Program-made: the position numbers and the translations under genes
Notes under the pieces: model-generated
What the model saw: the letters and a program-made list of their open reading frames with translations, nothing else
Told to the model about the DNA's origin: nothing
Databases searched by the model: none
Assembly: GCA_002763155.1 (NCBI GenBank)
Contig: PFCU01000011.1
Span: 6,207 to 13,296 of the forward strand
Length of the DNA stretch: 7,090 bases
From: Candidatus Pacearchaeota archaeon CG10_big_fil_rev_8_21_14_0_10_30_48
GTDB lineage: Archaea; Nanobdellota; Nanobdellia; Pacearchaeales; GW2011-AR1
Direction of reading: 5' to 3'
Shown here: one piece after another, positions 1 through 5,423 of the stretch
Layout of the letters: each line of letters opens with the position of its first letter
Position numbering within the stretch: the first letter of the stretch is position 1

Positions 1-154
1 GAGACGTCTCTATTAATTTAGAGAAACGCTGGAACGAGCATCTTGGTTTGTGCAAGGGAAACTTAAAGTTATACCGCTTAGTTGAATGTGAGCACGTTTC
101 GTTTGTCCTTCGGGAAACAAGAAACGACAGAACGTGGCCTATTTCCGACTCGCC
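1..154 (+). ncRNA. rnpB: RNase P RNA, 3' portion (5' part lies outside the window)
   Basis: This is the catalytic RNA of ribonuclease P, which removes 5' leaders from pre-tRNAs. The key signature is ACAGAAC followed by GTGGCCTA at 127-141, matching the universal 3' strand of helix P4 (consensus ACAGAAnnnGGCnUA). The sequence AGTTGAATG at 80-88 matches the conserved AGAUGAAUG-type block that precedes it in bacterial and archaeal A-type RNAs. Between the two lies a hairpin with outer stem CGTTTC (95-100)/GAAACG (121-126) capped by a TTCG tetraloop (109-112). Another small hairpin, TCTCTA (7-12)/TAGAGA (19-24), fits a peripheral helix tip. The 3' end at about 154 is estimated from where the structured, more GC-rich sequence gives way to a T-rich tract. 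The P1 partner strand is not visible, so the exact end is uncertain. Confidence 0.82.
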
Positions 155-168
155 ATTTTATTCTTTTA
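155..168 (+). terminator. T-rich terminator of the RNase P RNA
   Basis: A T-rich tract (ATTTTATTCTTTT) directly follows the structured RNA. Intrinsic archaeal termination typically occurs on such U-tracts without needing a hairpin. Confidence 0.45.
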
Positions 169-180
169 GCAATCATTAAT

Positions 181-187
181 TATATAA
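181..187 (+). promoter_or_regulatory. TATA box for the 210-539 gene (leaderless)
   Basis: TATATAA is centred at 184, 26 bases before the ATG at 210. Transcription from this box would start at or next to the A of the start codon, giving a leaderless mRNA. No ribosome binding site is visible, which agrees. Confidence 0.6.
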
Positions 188-209
188 GGTAAATTGAAAT
201 AAATATATA

Positions 210-539
210 ATGGATAGAAAAGGATGGAAAGTAATTTTTGCATTGATCTATTTTGCAATTGTTTTAATTATTACATTAATTTTTAATCTAGGATTATTAT
301 TTTATTTTTTAATTTTATTTCCGAGTTCCATTATTTTATTTATCAGAGGGTTTAAAATGATTAAAGCGATAAAAACCAATCGACCCTATAAATTCCATCT
401 TTATAGGGTTATGTGGATAGATCATGTAAAGAATCCAGTAATGTATAGATATTCTACATATTTGTTATTAGGAGGTTCAATACTTCTTTTCTTAGCTTCA
501 ATATTCTTTCTATATCTTTTCATCAAATCTGTGATTTAA
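210..539 (+). CDS. Hypothetical three-helix membrane protein
   Basis: I do not recognise this 109-residue protein. It has two closely spaced hydrophobic segments (about residues 8-27 and 28-48). A basic, aromatic-containing loop follows (about 49-80, with many Lys/Arg and a His/Trp/Tyr patch). A third hydrophobic segment (about 83-106) ends the protein. No catalytic or metal-binding motif is evident. The start is the ATG placed 26 bases after a TATA box, so translation is probably leaderless. The gene stands alone between the RNase P RNA and tRNA-Phe genes, and the TATA box of the tRNA begins just after its stop codon. That it is a real gene is supported by the promoter geometry and the membrane-protein composition. 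Function is unknown. Confidence 0.7.
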   Translation: MDRKGWKVIFALIYFAIVLIITLIFNLGLLFYFLILFPSSIILFIRGFKMIKAIKTNRPYKFHLYRVMWIDHVKNPVMYRYSTYLLLGGSILLFLASIFFLYLFIKSVI

Positions 540-544
540 CAAAG

Positions 545-553
545 TTTAAAAAA
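545..553 (+). promoter_or_regulatory. TATA box of the tRNA-Phe gene
   Basis: TTTAAAAAA is centred at 549, about 28 bases before the first base of the mature tRNA. This is the expected spacing for an archaeal tRNA promoter with almost no 5' leader. Confidence 0.5.
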
Positions 554-576
554 CAGTTATCTCTTAATTCTTTTAT

Positions 577-648
577 GGGGATGTAGCTCAGTGGGAGAGC
601 ACATGACTGAAGATCATGGTGTCGGGTGTTCGATTCACCCCATCCCCA
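577..648 (+). tRNA. tRNA-Phe(GAA): tRNA-Phe, anticodon GAA
   Basis: A complete cloverleaf can be folded by hand. The acceptor stem is GGGGATG (577-583) with CATCCCC (641-647), seven perfect pairs. The D stem is GCTC (586-589)/GAGC (597-600). The anticodon stem is CATGA (602-606)/TCATG (614-618) around loop CTGAAGA, placing anticodon GAA at 609-611. The variable loop has five bases (619-623). The T stem is GGGTG (624-628)/CACCC (636-640) around loop TTCGATT. The discriminator base is A648. There is no intron and no encoded CCA, so CCA must be added enzymatically. Four T residues (649-652) follow and may terminate transcription. Confidence 0.97.
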
Positions 649-659
649 TTTTCAAAACA

Positions 660-669
660 TTTATAAAAA
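660..669 (+). promoter_or_regulatory. TATA box of the five-gene membrane-protein cluster
   Basis: TTTATAAAAA is centred near 664, predicting a start at about 690. Unlike most promoters in this window it would leave a 5' untranslated leader of roughly 55 bases before the ATG at 747. No better TATA-like element is present 26 bases upstream of that ATG. Confidence 0.5.
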
Positions 670-702
670 GCATTTCATTTCAATAATTATAAGAGAGTGT
701 GA

Positions 703-729
703 CAATCTTTTCAAAAGGCAAAAAGATTG
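703..729 (+). promoter_or_regulatory. Perfect 9-bp hairpin in the cluster's 5' leader
   Basis: CAATCTTTT (703-711) is perfectly complementary to AAAAGATTG (721-729) with a 9-base loop rich in A and G. It lies inside the predicted leader, 17 bases before the first start codon. It could modulate translation or stability, or be a site for a DNA-binding protein. It is not followed by a T-tract, so it is unlikely to be a terminator. Confidence 0.4.
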
Positions 730-746
730 GACAAAAATAAAAGAGT

Positions 747-917
747 ATGGTAAATAAAAAAGCTTCAATGGATCCAATCAATTTAATTGTAGGAATTGTT
801 ATAATCTTTGGAGGAGTATTAGTAACTTTAAATTATGTTAACTTAGGATTATTAGTAACTGTCATAGGAACTTTATTTAAAGCAATTGAAGTTGTAATCA
901 AAGGAGGAATAAAATAA
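747..917 (+). CDS. Tiny hydrophobic membrane protein (56 aa)
   Basis: This is a short reading frame, ATG at 747 to TAA at 915-917, encoding 56 residues. After a polar N-terminus, residues about 11-29 and 33-47 are strongly hydrophobic and glycine-rich, and the protein ends in a basic tail (IKGGIK). It is probably a one- or two-pass membrane protein. An in-frame stop lies only 9 bases upstream of the ATG, so the start cannot be extended. A second Met at residue 8 (position 768) is an alternative start. Its stop codon overlaps the next ATG by one base (TAATG), and its last codons supply the AAGGAGG ribosome-binding sequence of that gene, which suggests translational coupling. I do not recognise a family. 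The position at the head of a membrane-protein cluster supports it as real. Confidence 0.62.
   Translation: MVNKKASMDPINLIVGIVIIFGGVLVTLNYVNLGLLVTVIGTLFKAIEVVIKGGIK
901..907 (+). promoter_or_regulatory. Strong Shine-Dalgarno sequence for the 917-1063 gene
   Basis: AAGGAGG ends 9 bases before the ATG at 917 and lies within the end of the upstream coding sequence. It is the best ribosome-binding site I noticed. It supports both the 917 start and the use of Shine-Dalgarno initiation inside operons, while first genes tend to be leaderless. Confidence 0.6.
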
Positions 918-1063
918 TGGTAAATTTATTAACCCCGAATGTAATTATAGGATTAATAATTATAATAATTAATTTAATTCCATTGATATTCAAAAAATAT
1001 AAATTATTGTTAGCAACAGGATTATTGTCCCTATTACTCTTACTATTATTAATATTCATATAA
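917..1063 (+). CDS. Tiny two-helix membrane protein (48 aa)
   Basis: The frame runs from ATG at 917 to TAA at 1061-1063 and encodes 48 residues. Two hydrophobic stretches (about 8-25 and 30-48) are separated by a short basic turn, KKYK, at residues 26-29. The second stretch is almost pure leucine. The predicted shape is a membrane hairpin. A perfect AAGGAGG lies 9 bases upstream of the start, the upstream stop overlaps the ATG, and the next gene starts one base after its stop, so it sits firmly inside the operon. The composition is so simple that homology would be hard to detect, and I recognise no family. The Shine-Dalgarno sequence and tight packing are the main evidence that it is expressed. 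Confidence 0.62.
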   Translation: MVNLLTPNVIIGLIIIIINLIPLIFKKYKLLLATGLLSLLLLLLLIFI

Positions 1064-1064
1064 A

Positions 1065-1340
1065 ATGGCAAAAGCAAAAAAGAAATCGGTAAAGAAAACA
1101 TCTAAGAAAAGAGTTTCTGTTAAAAAATCTCCTATTAGAAAAGCTCAAATTAAAAGAAATGCTGTTAGAACAAAACAGACTAGTTGGACTTGGTTTGTGC
1201 AAACTTTATTTTTAGTATTATTCCTTTATTCAGGATATTTACTTTGGACACAACCATGGACTCAAGGGATTTCTTTAATTGTTTTATTGTTATTGATTAT
1301 CTTTGTTTCAAAGATTATTCGAAAACTTAAAAAAAGATGA
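1065..1340 (+). CDS. Two-helix membrane protein with a histone H1-like basic tail
   Basis: The 91-residue product is split into two parts. Residues 1-37 contain 17 Lys/Arg with Ala, Ser, Thr, Val and Pro, resembling the tails of H1-type histones and other nucleic-acid-binding extensions. Residues about 42-62 and 68-85 are hydrophobic and likely form a membrane hairpin with a Trp-rich turn (WTQPWTQG), and a basic C-terminus follows. There is no Asp or Glu anywhere in the protein. By the positive-inside rule both ends should face the cytoplasm. The basic tail could then contact nucleic acid, ribosomes or acidic phospholipids, but this is inference. The ATG lies one base after the preceding stop, and the 3' end overlaps the next gene by four bases (ATGA). 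Family unknown. Confidence 0.78.
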   Translation: MAKAKKKSVKKTSKKRVSVKKSPIRKAQIKRNAVRTKQTSWTWFVQTLFLVLFLYSGYLLWTQPWTQGISLIVLLLLIIFVSKIIRKLKKR

Positions 1341-1924
1341 TGTTTCAAAGAAAAAGAGCAGCTATTGAATTAAGTATGACTACTATTATTGTTGTTGTAC
1401 TTTCATTAACACTTTTAATTATGGGATTTGTTTTTGTAAGAAGTATTATGTGTGGAGCTATTGGATTTACCGAAGAAATAAATTCAAAAGTAAATAGAGA
1501 AATTCAACAATTATTTGAAACTTCTGGTGGAGATGTGGTTTGTATTGGTTCACAAGAATCAAAAACAATGATTCCAGGGCAAGATAATTTTATTTTCTGT
1601 TTAATTAATGCTAAACAGCAAGGAGAAGATTACACTATTAGATTAGCAGAACCAATTAAATCAGCAGACATAAGTTCCCGAGAAACAGCTACTTGGATTA
1701 AACCGGGAAATGATGTATGGACTGAAAAGAATTTCCCTCCGAATGATAAAACTCCTCGAAAAACAATTACAGTAAGTATTCCTGAAGAAGCATCTGAAGG
1801 AAATATAAGAATTAATATCGTTGCAACAAAATCTGGAACAACCGGCACTAGGGCACTTGAAGGTTCTAAGAATCTTGATTTCAGAGTTACAAGATCTGGA
1901 GTTGTAAGAAATATCCTCTGTTAG
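1337..1924 (+). CDS. Type IV pilin-like exported protein with four cysteines
   Basis: The N-terminus of this 195-residue protein looks like an archaeal class III (prepilin) signal. A short basic leader (QRKR) is followed by AAIELSMTTII and a long hydrophobic helix to about residue 35. If cleavage follows Lys6, Glu11 sits at mature position +5, the pilin hallmark. However, the residue before the cut would be Lys rather than the usual Gly/Ala, so it may simply be a membrane anchor. Residues about 45-190 are polar and beta-rich, as expected for an extracellular domain. Cysteines at 39, 69, 88 and 195 (the last residue) could form two disulfides. Two consecutive ATGs (1337, 1340) are possible starts, both overlapping the upstream stop. 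No prepilin peptidase or secretion ATPase is present in the window. A structural surface role is inferred. Confidence 0.8.
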   Translation: MMFQRKRAAIELSMTTIIVVVLSLTLLIMGFVFVRSIMCGAIGFTEEINSKVNREIQQLFETSGGDVVCIGSQESKTMIPGQDNFIFCLINAKQQGEDYTIRLAEPIKSADISSRETATWIKPGNDVWTEKNFPPNDKTPRKTITVSIPEEASEGNIRINIVATKSGTTGTRALEGSKNLDFRVTRSGVVRNILC

Positions 1925-1935
1925 TAAAAAATAAA

Positions 1936-2319
1936 ATGGCATTAACACCTATTGAAACAATTGCATTGATTTTTGCAGTAATTGGAATTGTTAAATTATT
2001 AGTTATTATAATTGATAGAAGAAGTTGGTTCCCAATTATTCGGGGAATTTATGGAAATCCTAAAATAAGTAGTGTAATTGTTTTCGTTTTAGTTCTAATT
2101 GTTTTTTATTATTTAATTAAAGAAATTACAATGGTTCAATTAATGGCGACAATTGGATTTGTTTCATTATTAATTGCACTTGCTTTCTTACAATGGAATA
2201 AAGAAGTTTTAACACTTAGTAAAAAAATACTCAAAGATAAATTATCTTTAGGGACTTTGATTTATTTGTTATTATGGCTAGTCTTAATGTTGTGGACTAT
2301 TTATGAAATTGTTGTTTGA
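1936..2319 (+). CDS. Four-helix integral membrane protein, last gene of the cluster
   Basis: I do not recognise this 127-residue protein. Hydrophobic segments lie at about residues 5-26, 45-61, 66-85 and 105-125. Connecting loops include a basic, aromatic one (DRRSWFPIIRGIYGNPK, about 27-43) and a Lys-rich one (about 88-103). Nothing resembling a transporter signature, redox motif or catalytic residue set stands out. The ATG lies 11 bases after the stop of the pilin-like gene with no promoter between them, so it is probably cotranscribed. It could be a membrane partner or platform for the pilin-like protein, but this rests on gene order only. It ends the operon and faces a convergent unit on the other strand. 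Confidence 0.8.
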   Translation: MALTPIETIALIFAVIGIVKLLVIIIDRRSWFPIIRGIYGNPKISSVIVFVLVLIVFYYLIKEITMVQLMATIGFVSLLIALAFLQWNKEVLTLSKKILKDKLSLGTLIYLLLWLVLMLWTIYEIVV

Positions 2320-2350
2320 TTAATTCTTAGAAAATTGTTGAATGATTAAT

Positions 2351-2377
2351 TTTATAATATAATTGGTTAAACTTTTT
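2351..2377 (+). terminator. Probable T-rich terminator after the membrane-protein cluster
   Basis: The 92-base convergent gap 2320-2411 is very AT-rich, with T-tracts at 2350-2353 and TTTTT at 2373-2377. These are suitable archaeal U-tract terminators for the + strand operon. I see no gene or strong hairpin in this gap. Confidence 0.35.
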
Positions 2378-2411
2378 AAGATAAAAGAGATTACCTTTAT
2401 TGTGACAAATA

Positions 2412-2750
2412 TTAGTATAGTTTAGTTGGATTTTTTAAAATTTCATTAATTCTTATTTTTAATTCTCTTTCTTTGTTATTCGATTCTTTCTTTGCTTTCA
2501 AAAACTTATTCTTCTGGTCCTCATAATCGTTCTCTCTTCCAATCCTTTTCCAAATTTCTTCCTTTGAAAATCCTTGTTTTTCTAAAACTGGAGTCAACGC
2601 ACTTTCTTGAGCCATATCTATTTTATTTATTGTTGACTTTCTAAAATCTGGAGAGTAAATTTCAACTACTACCCCGTAAATTACAGGAGGACTTCCCTTT
2701 TTCTTAGCATAGAATTCTGACAATCTTGCTTTAGCATAAATGAGTGGCAA
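2412..2750 (-). CDS. Hypothetical protein, possibly the C-terminal half of a frameshifted gene
   Basis: The frame encodes 112 residues if read from the TTG at 2750. An in-frame stop lies three codons upstream (2760-2762), and the first ATG would be residue 46. The N-terminal third (PLIYAKARLSEFYAKKKG and PPVIYGVVVEIYSPDFRK) looks like a folded alpha/beta segment. The rest is charged, helical and probably coiled (about residues 58-108). It overlaps the upstream frame (2731-3063) by 20 bases in a different phase. Removing one base in the overlap would fuse the two into a 216-residue protein. The weak start (TTG, with GAGG only three bases upstream) favours a broken or shifted single gene, though a real overlapping gene is possible. 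I do not recognise a family for this half. Confidence 0.6.
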   Translation of the reverse strand: MPLIYAKARLSEFYAKKKGSPPVIYGVVVEIYSPDFRKSTINKIDMAQESALTPVLEKQGFSKEEIWKRIGRENDYEDQKNKFLKAKKESNNKERELKIRINEILKNPTKLY

Positions 2751-3063
2751 ATTCCTCTTTTAACCACTGAGGAATCTTAATTCTATATACTTCTAAAACA
2801 TTTTTTCTTATTGCATATTCATGTTCTCTAAAAGATTTACCAATGGGTTGCCCTTTTCTTATTTCTTCATTAATATTTCTAACATCAGTTGTCCAGTTAT
2901 TTAGAAAAAAAGTTATAGCAAAAGTACGAGATATTCCCTTGCTGTCTACTAAGTGGGCAAGTCTTATTTTATCATCATGGACTAATACTTTGGAAGAAAT
3001 TGAGCCATATTTTTCTTCTAACACATCAGTATGTAATCTATCGACTAATAGGAAATGTTCCAT
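2731..3063 (-). CDS. Hypothetical protein with chorismate-lyase/UTRA-like features, possibly the N-terminal half of a split gene
   Basis: The product is 110 residues. Its pattern weakly recalls the chorismate lyase/DUF98/UTRA fold. It opens with FLLVDRLHTDVLE, then a stretch of beta strands, then the G-x-P-I-G-K-x-F-R segment at 71-79, then an Arg-containing strand (IRKNVLEVYRI, 85-95). In chorismate lyase relatives a similar PIG turn precedes the final strands. I see no proof of enzymatic activity. The ATG at 3063 is 26 bases after a TATA box on the same strand, so it is probably leaderless and separately transcribed from cdc48, whose stop is 47 bases upstream. The stop codon lies inside the next frame (20-base overlap), suggesting a +1 frameshift within one gene. 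Confidence 0.68.
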   Translation of the reverse strand: MEHFLLVDRLHTDVLEEKYGSISSKVLVHDDKIRLAHLVDSKGISRTFAITFFLNNWTTDVRNINEEIRKGQPIGKSFREHEYAIRKNVLEVYRIKIPQWLKEEFATHLC

Positions 3064-3084
3064 GCTTGATTCAAGAGAATATTA

Positions 3085-3093
3085 TTTATAAAT
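3085..3093 (-). promoter_or_regulatory. TATA box for the 3063-2412 unit (leaderless)
   Basis: On the - strand the sequence reads ATTTATAAA, centred at 3089, 26 bases before the ATG at 3063. It lies in the 47-base gap after cdc48, so this unit has its own promoter although it faces the same way. Confidence 0.6.
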
Positions 3094-3110
3094 TACGCGT
3101 TATCTGTTAA

Positions 3111-5423
3111 TTATCCTAGATAACCTGTGCTTGATGTTAATGTTGCTTTCGCAGATTTCAAATATTGCTCTTCCATTTTCTGATAAACATCCATTGTAGT
3201 TTTTGTAACACTTGGTCTAACTTTTTTCAATGCTTCATCAAAATGTTTTCTGGAAACCATTTTAATATTTATGTCTTCTCTTAAAGCTAGCATTGCTGAT
3301 TCTCTCACAAGGTTTTCCAAATCTGCTCCGACGAACCCATCTGTTTTTTCAGCAATTTTATCTAAGTTTACATCTTTATCTAATGGAACTTTTGTCGTAT
3401 GTATTTGAAGTACTTGCAATCTTCCTTCTTTTGAAGGTCCAGGGACTAATAAAATTCTGTCGAATCTTCCCGGTCTTAATAATGCAGTGTCCAACATATC
3501 AGGACGATTTGTCGCCGCGATTACTGTAATATTATGTAATTCTTCTAATCCGTCCATTTCTGCAAGCATCTGATTTAAAACTCTTTCAGTAACTTTTGTT
3601 CCTGCATCCATTCCTCTTTTAGAAGCTAACGCGTCTATTTCGTCGAAGAAAATAACACAAGGAGAAACTTGTCTTGCTCTTTCAAATATTTTTCTTACTC
3701 CTTCTTCCGATTTCCCGATCCACATTGATAATAAACTCGGACCTTTTACCTGAATGAAATTCGCTTCAGATTCTTTTGCAACTGCTTTTGCTAAAAGTGT
3801 TTTTCCTGTTCCCGGAGGACCATAAAGTAAAATTCCCCTCGGTGGAGTAATTCCTATTCTCTTGAAAGAATCAGGGTATTGCATTGGCCATTCAACTGCT
3901 TCTTTAAGTTCTTGTTTAACTTTATCTAAACCTCCAACTTGTTCCCAAGAAACATTTGGTGTTTCTACTAAAACTTCTCTCATCGCGCTTGGTCTAACAA
4001 CTTTAAGTGCTTCTTGAAAATCTTTAGCGGTGATAACTAATTGTTTTAATAATTCATCTGGAATTGATTCTATATCTTCTTTTATTTCTAATTTAGGTAA
4101 AGTTCTTCGTAAAACAGACATCGCTGCTTCTTTAGCAAGTGAAGATAAATCTGCTCCGACGAATCCGTGAGTTATCGCTGCTAACTCGATTAAGTTTACG
4201 TCTTTAGTGAGAGGCATATTTCTTGTATGAATTTTTAAGATTGATAATCTTCCGTCTTTATCTGGAACATTTATGCTGACTTCACGGTCGAATCTTCCCG
4301 GACGTCTTAATGCAGGGTCTAAAGAATTTGGACGATTTGTCGCTCCGATAACTACAACTTTTCCTCGAGTTTTAAGACCGTCCATCATTGTTAATAATTG
4401 TGAGACTACTCGTCTTTCAACTTCTCCTTGAACATCTTCTCTTTTCGGAGCAATAGCATCTATTTCGTCGATAAAAATAATTGCCGGCGCTGATTTTTCT
4501 GCTTCAGCAAAAATGTCTCTTATTTTCTTTTCTGATTCTCCATAAAACTTTGACATAATTTCAGGGCCGTTAAGTAAAATAAAATTCGCGTCGCTTTCAT
4601 TTGCAACTGCTTTTGCTAAAAGTGTTTTTCCTGTTCCCGGAGGACCATGAAGTAAAACTCCTTTCGGAGGTTCTACACCTAATCGCTCGAATATTTCTGG
4701 ATGTTTTAATGGAAGTTCAATCATCTCTCTGATTTTTTTCATCTCTTCTTTAAGTCCACCAATATCTTCGTAATTAACATCAAATAATTTCTCTTCTGAA
4801 ACTTCTACTGCTTTTGAGTTTACAACTACTTCTGTATTTTCAGTTATAACGACGGGCATTGCAGGATTTGTATTAATTATTAAAAATTTTAATTGTTGTA
4901 ATCCTCCGAAACCCATGCCTCCAAAATTAGATGCGAAATTTCCTAAGATATCTCCGAAGACGTCTCCGAACTCTCCTAAATCTTCGCTTAACAAATCTTT
5001 ACGTCTTTGCACTCCGCCTAAAACAACTATGTCTCCTTTCAAAACTGCTCTTCCTAAAAGTCCTCTACGAAATATTTCTGGATTGCCTTGGACAACAATG
5101 TTTTCTTGAACTGGAGCTACGGTAATTTTTTTCGCTTCTTTTATTTCTGTTCTTCTTAATTCAACTACTTCTCCTACTCCAGTTTTTGCATTTTTCCTGA
5201 TTATTCCGTCGATTCTAATTATTCCCTCTCCAACATCTGCAGGGTAAGCTCTATCGACAATTGCAATTGACTCTCGTCCACCTTTAATAGAAACAACATC
5301 TCCTCTTCGCAGACCTAAGAGTTTCATAGTATCATAATCTATTCGAGCAATACCTTTATATGCATCATCTTGAGACGCTTCTGCTACTCTTAATTTAATA
5401 ACTTTTTTTGGATTATCTTTCAT
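3111..5423 (-). CDS. cdc48: Cdc48/VAT-type tandem AAA+ ATPase
   Basis: This 770-residue protein is the archaeal relative of p97/VCP and VAT, a hexameric cytoplasmic unfoldase that extracts and unfolds substrates, probably feeding the proteasome. The N domain spans about 1-205 (double-psi barrel, starting KKVIKLRVAEA). D1 has Walker A GPPGTGKT at 260-267, pore loop KFYG at 292-295, Walker B IIFIDE at 315-320 and arginine fingers in RRPGRFDR at 373-380. D2 has Walker A at 535-542, pore loop MWIG at 567-570, Walker B IFFDE at 591-595, and RPGRFDR at 650-656. All key residues are intact and the length is normal for the family. A Gly/Phe/Asp-rich segment (about 143-176) interrupts the end of the N domain. 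The C-terminus is TGYLG. The ATG overlaps the upstream zinc-ribbon/AbrB gene by 11 bases, implying cotranscription and coupled translation. Confidence 0.98.
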   Translation of the reverse strand: MKDNPKKVIKLRVAEASQDDAYKGIARIDYDTMKLLGLRRGDVVSIKGGRESIAIVDRAYPADVGEGIIRIDGIIRKNAKTGVGEVVELRRTEIKEAKKITVAPVQENIVVQGNPEIFRRGLLGRAVLKGDIVVLGGVQRRKDLLSEDLGEFGDVFGDILGNFASNFGGMGFGGLQQLKFLIINTNPAMPVVITENTEVVVNSKAVEVSEEKLFDVNYEDIGGLKEEMKKIREMIELPLKHPEIFERLGVEPPKGVLLHGPPGTGKTLLAKAVANESDANFILLNGPEIMSKFYGESEKKIRDIFAEAEKSAPAIIFIDEIDAIAPKREDVQGEVERRVVSQLLTMMDGLKTRGKVVVIGATNRPNSLDPALRRPGRFDREVSINVPDKDGRLSILKIHTRNMPLTKDVNLIELAAITHGFVGADLSSLAKEAAMSVLRRTLPKLEIKEDIESIPDELLKQLVITAKDFQEALKVVRPSAMREVLVETPNVSWEQVGGLDKVKQELKEAVEWPMQYPDSFKRIGITPPRGILLYGPPGTGKTLLAKAVAKESEANFIQVKGPSLLSMWIGKSEEGVRKIFERARQVSPCVIFFDEIDALASKRGMDAGTKVTERVLNQMLAEMDGLEELHNITVIAATNRPDMLDTALLRPGRFDRILLVPGPSKEGRLQVLQIHTTKVPLDKDVNLDKIAEKTDGFVGADLENLVRESAMLALREDINIKMVSRKHFDEALKKVRPSVTKTTMDVYQKMEEQYLKSAKATLTSSTGYLG

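Noticed and set aside
1..10. Perfect palindrome GAGACGTCTC at the window edge
   Set aside because: It lies within the RNase P RNA and overlaps a helix tip, so it is best explained as part of the RNA fold.
898..1101. Open frame of 67 codons on the - strand
   Set aside because: It is antisense to the 917-1063 gene, which has a strong Shine-Dalgarno sequence and operon packing. The predicted peptide is a low-complexity Ile/Asn-rich by-product of AT-rich DNA.
1630..1948. Two overlapping open frames on the - strand
   Set aside because: Both are antisense to the pilin-like gene, lack a promoter, and have compositions unlike real proteins here.
2843..3091. Open frame of 82 codons on the + strand
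   Set aside because: It lies opposite the 2731-3063 frame, which has a correctly spaced TATA box. No promoter or family signal is visible for the + strand frame.
3099..3124. GTTATC/GATAAC inverted repeat at the end of cdc48
   Set aside because: Only six pairs around a 14-base loop and no T-tract follows on the - strand. It is too weak to call a terminator.
4915..5125. Two + strand open frames opposite the Cdc48 N domain
   Set aside because: They are antisense shadows of the Gly/Asp-rich part of cdc48, and their Pro/Ser/Lys- and Leu/Arg-rich compositions follow from that.
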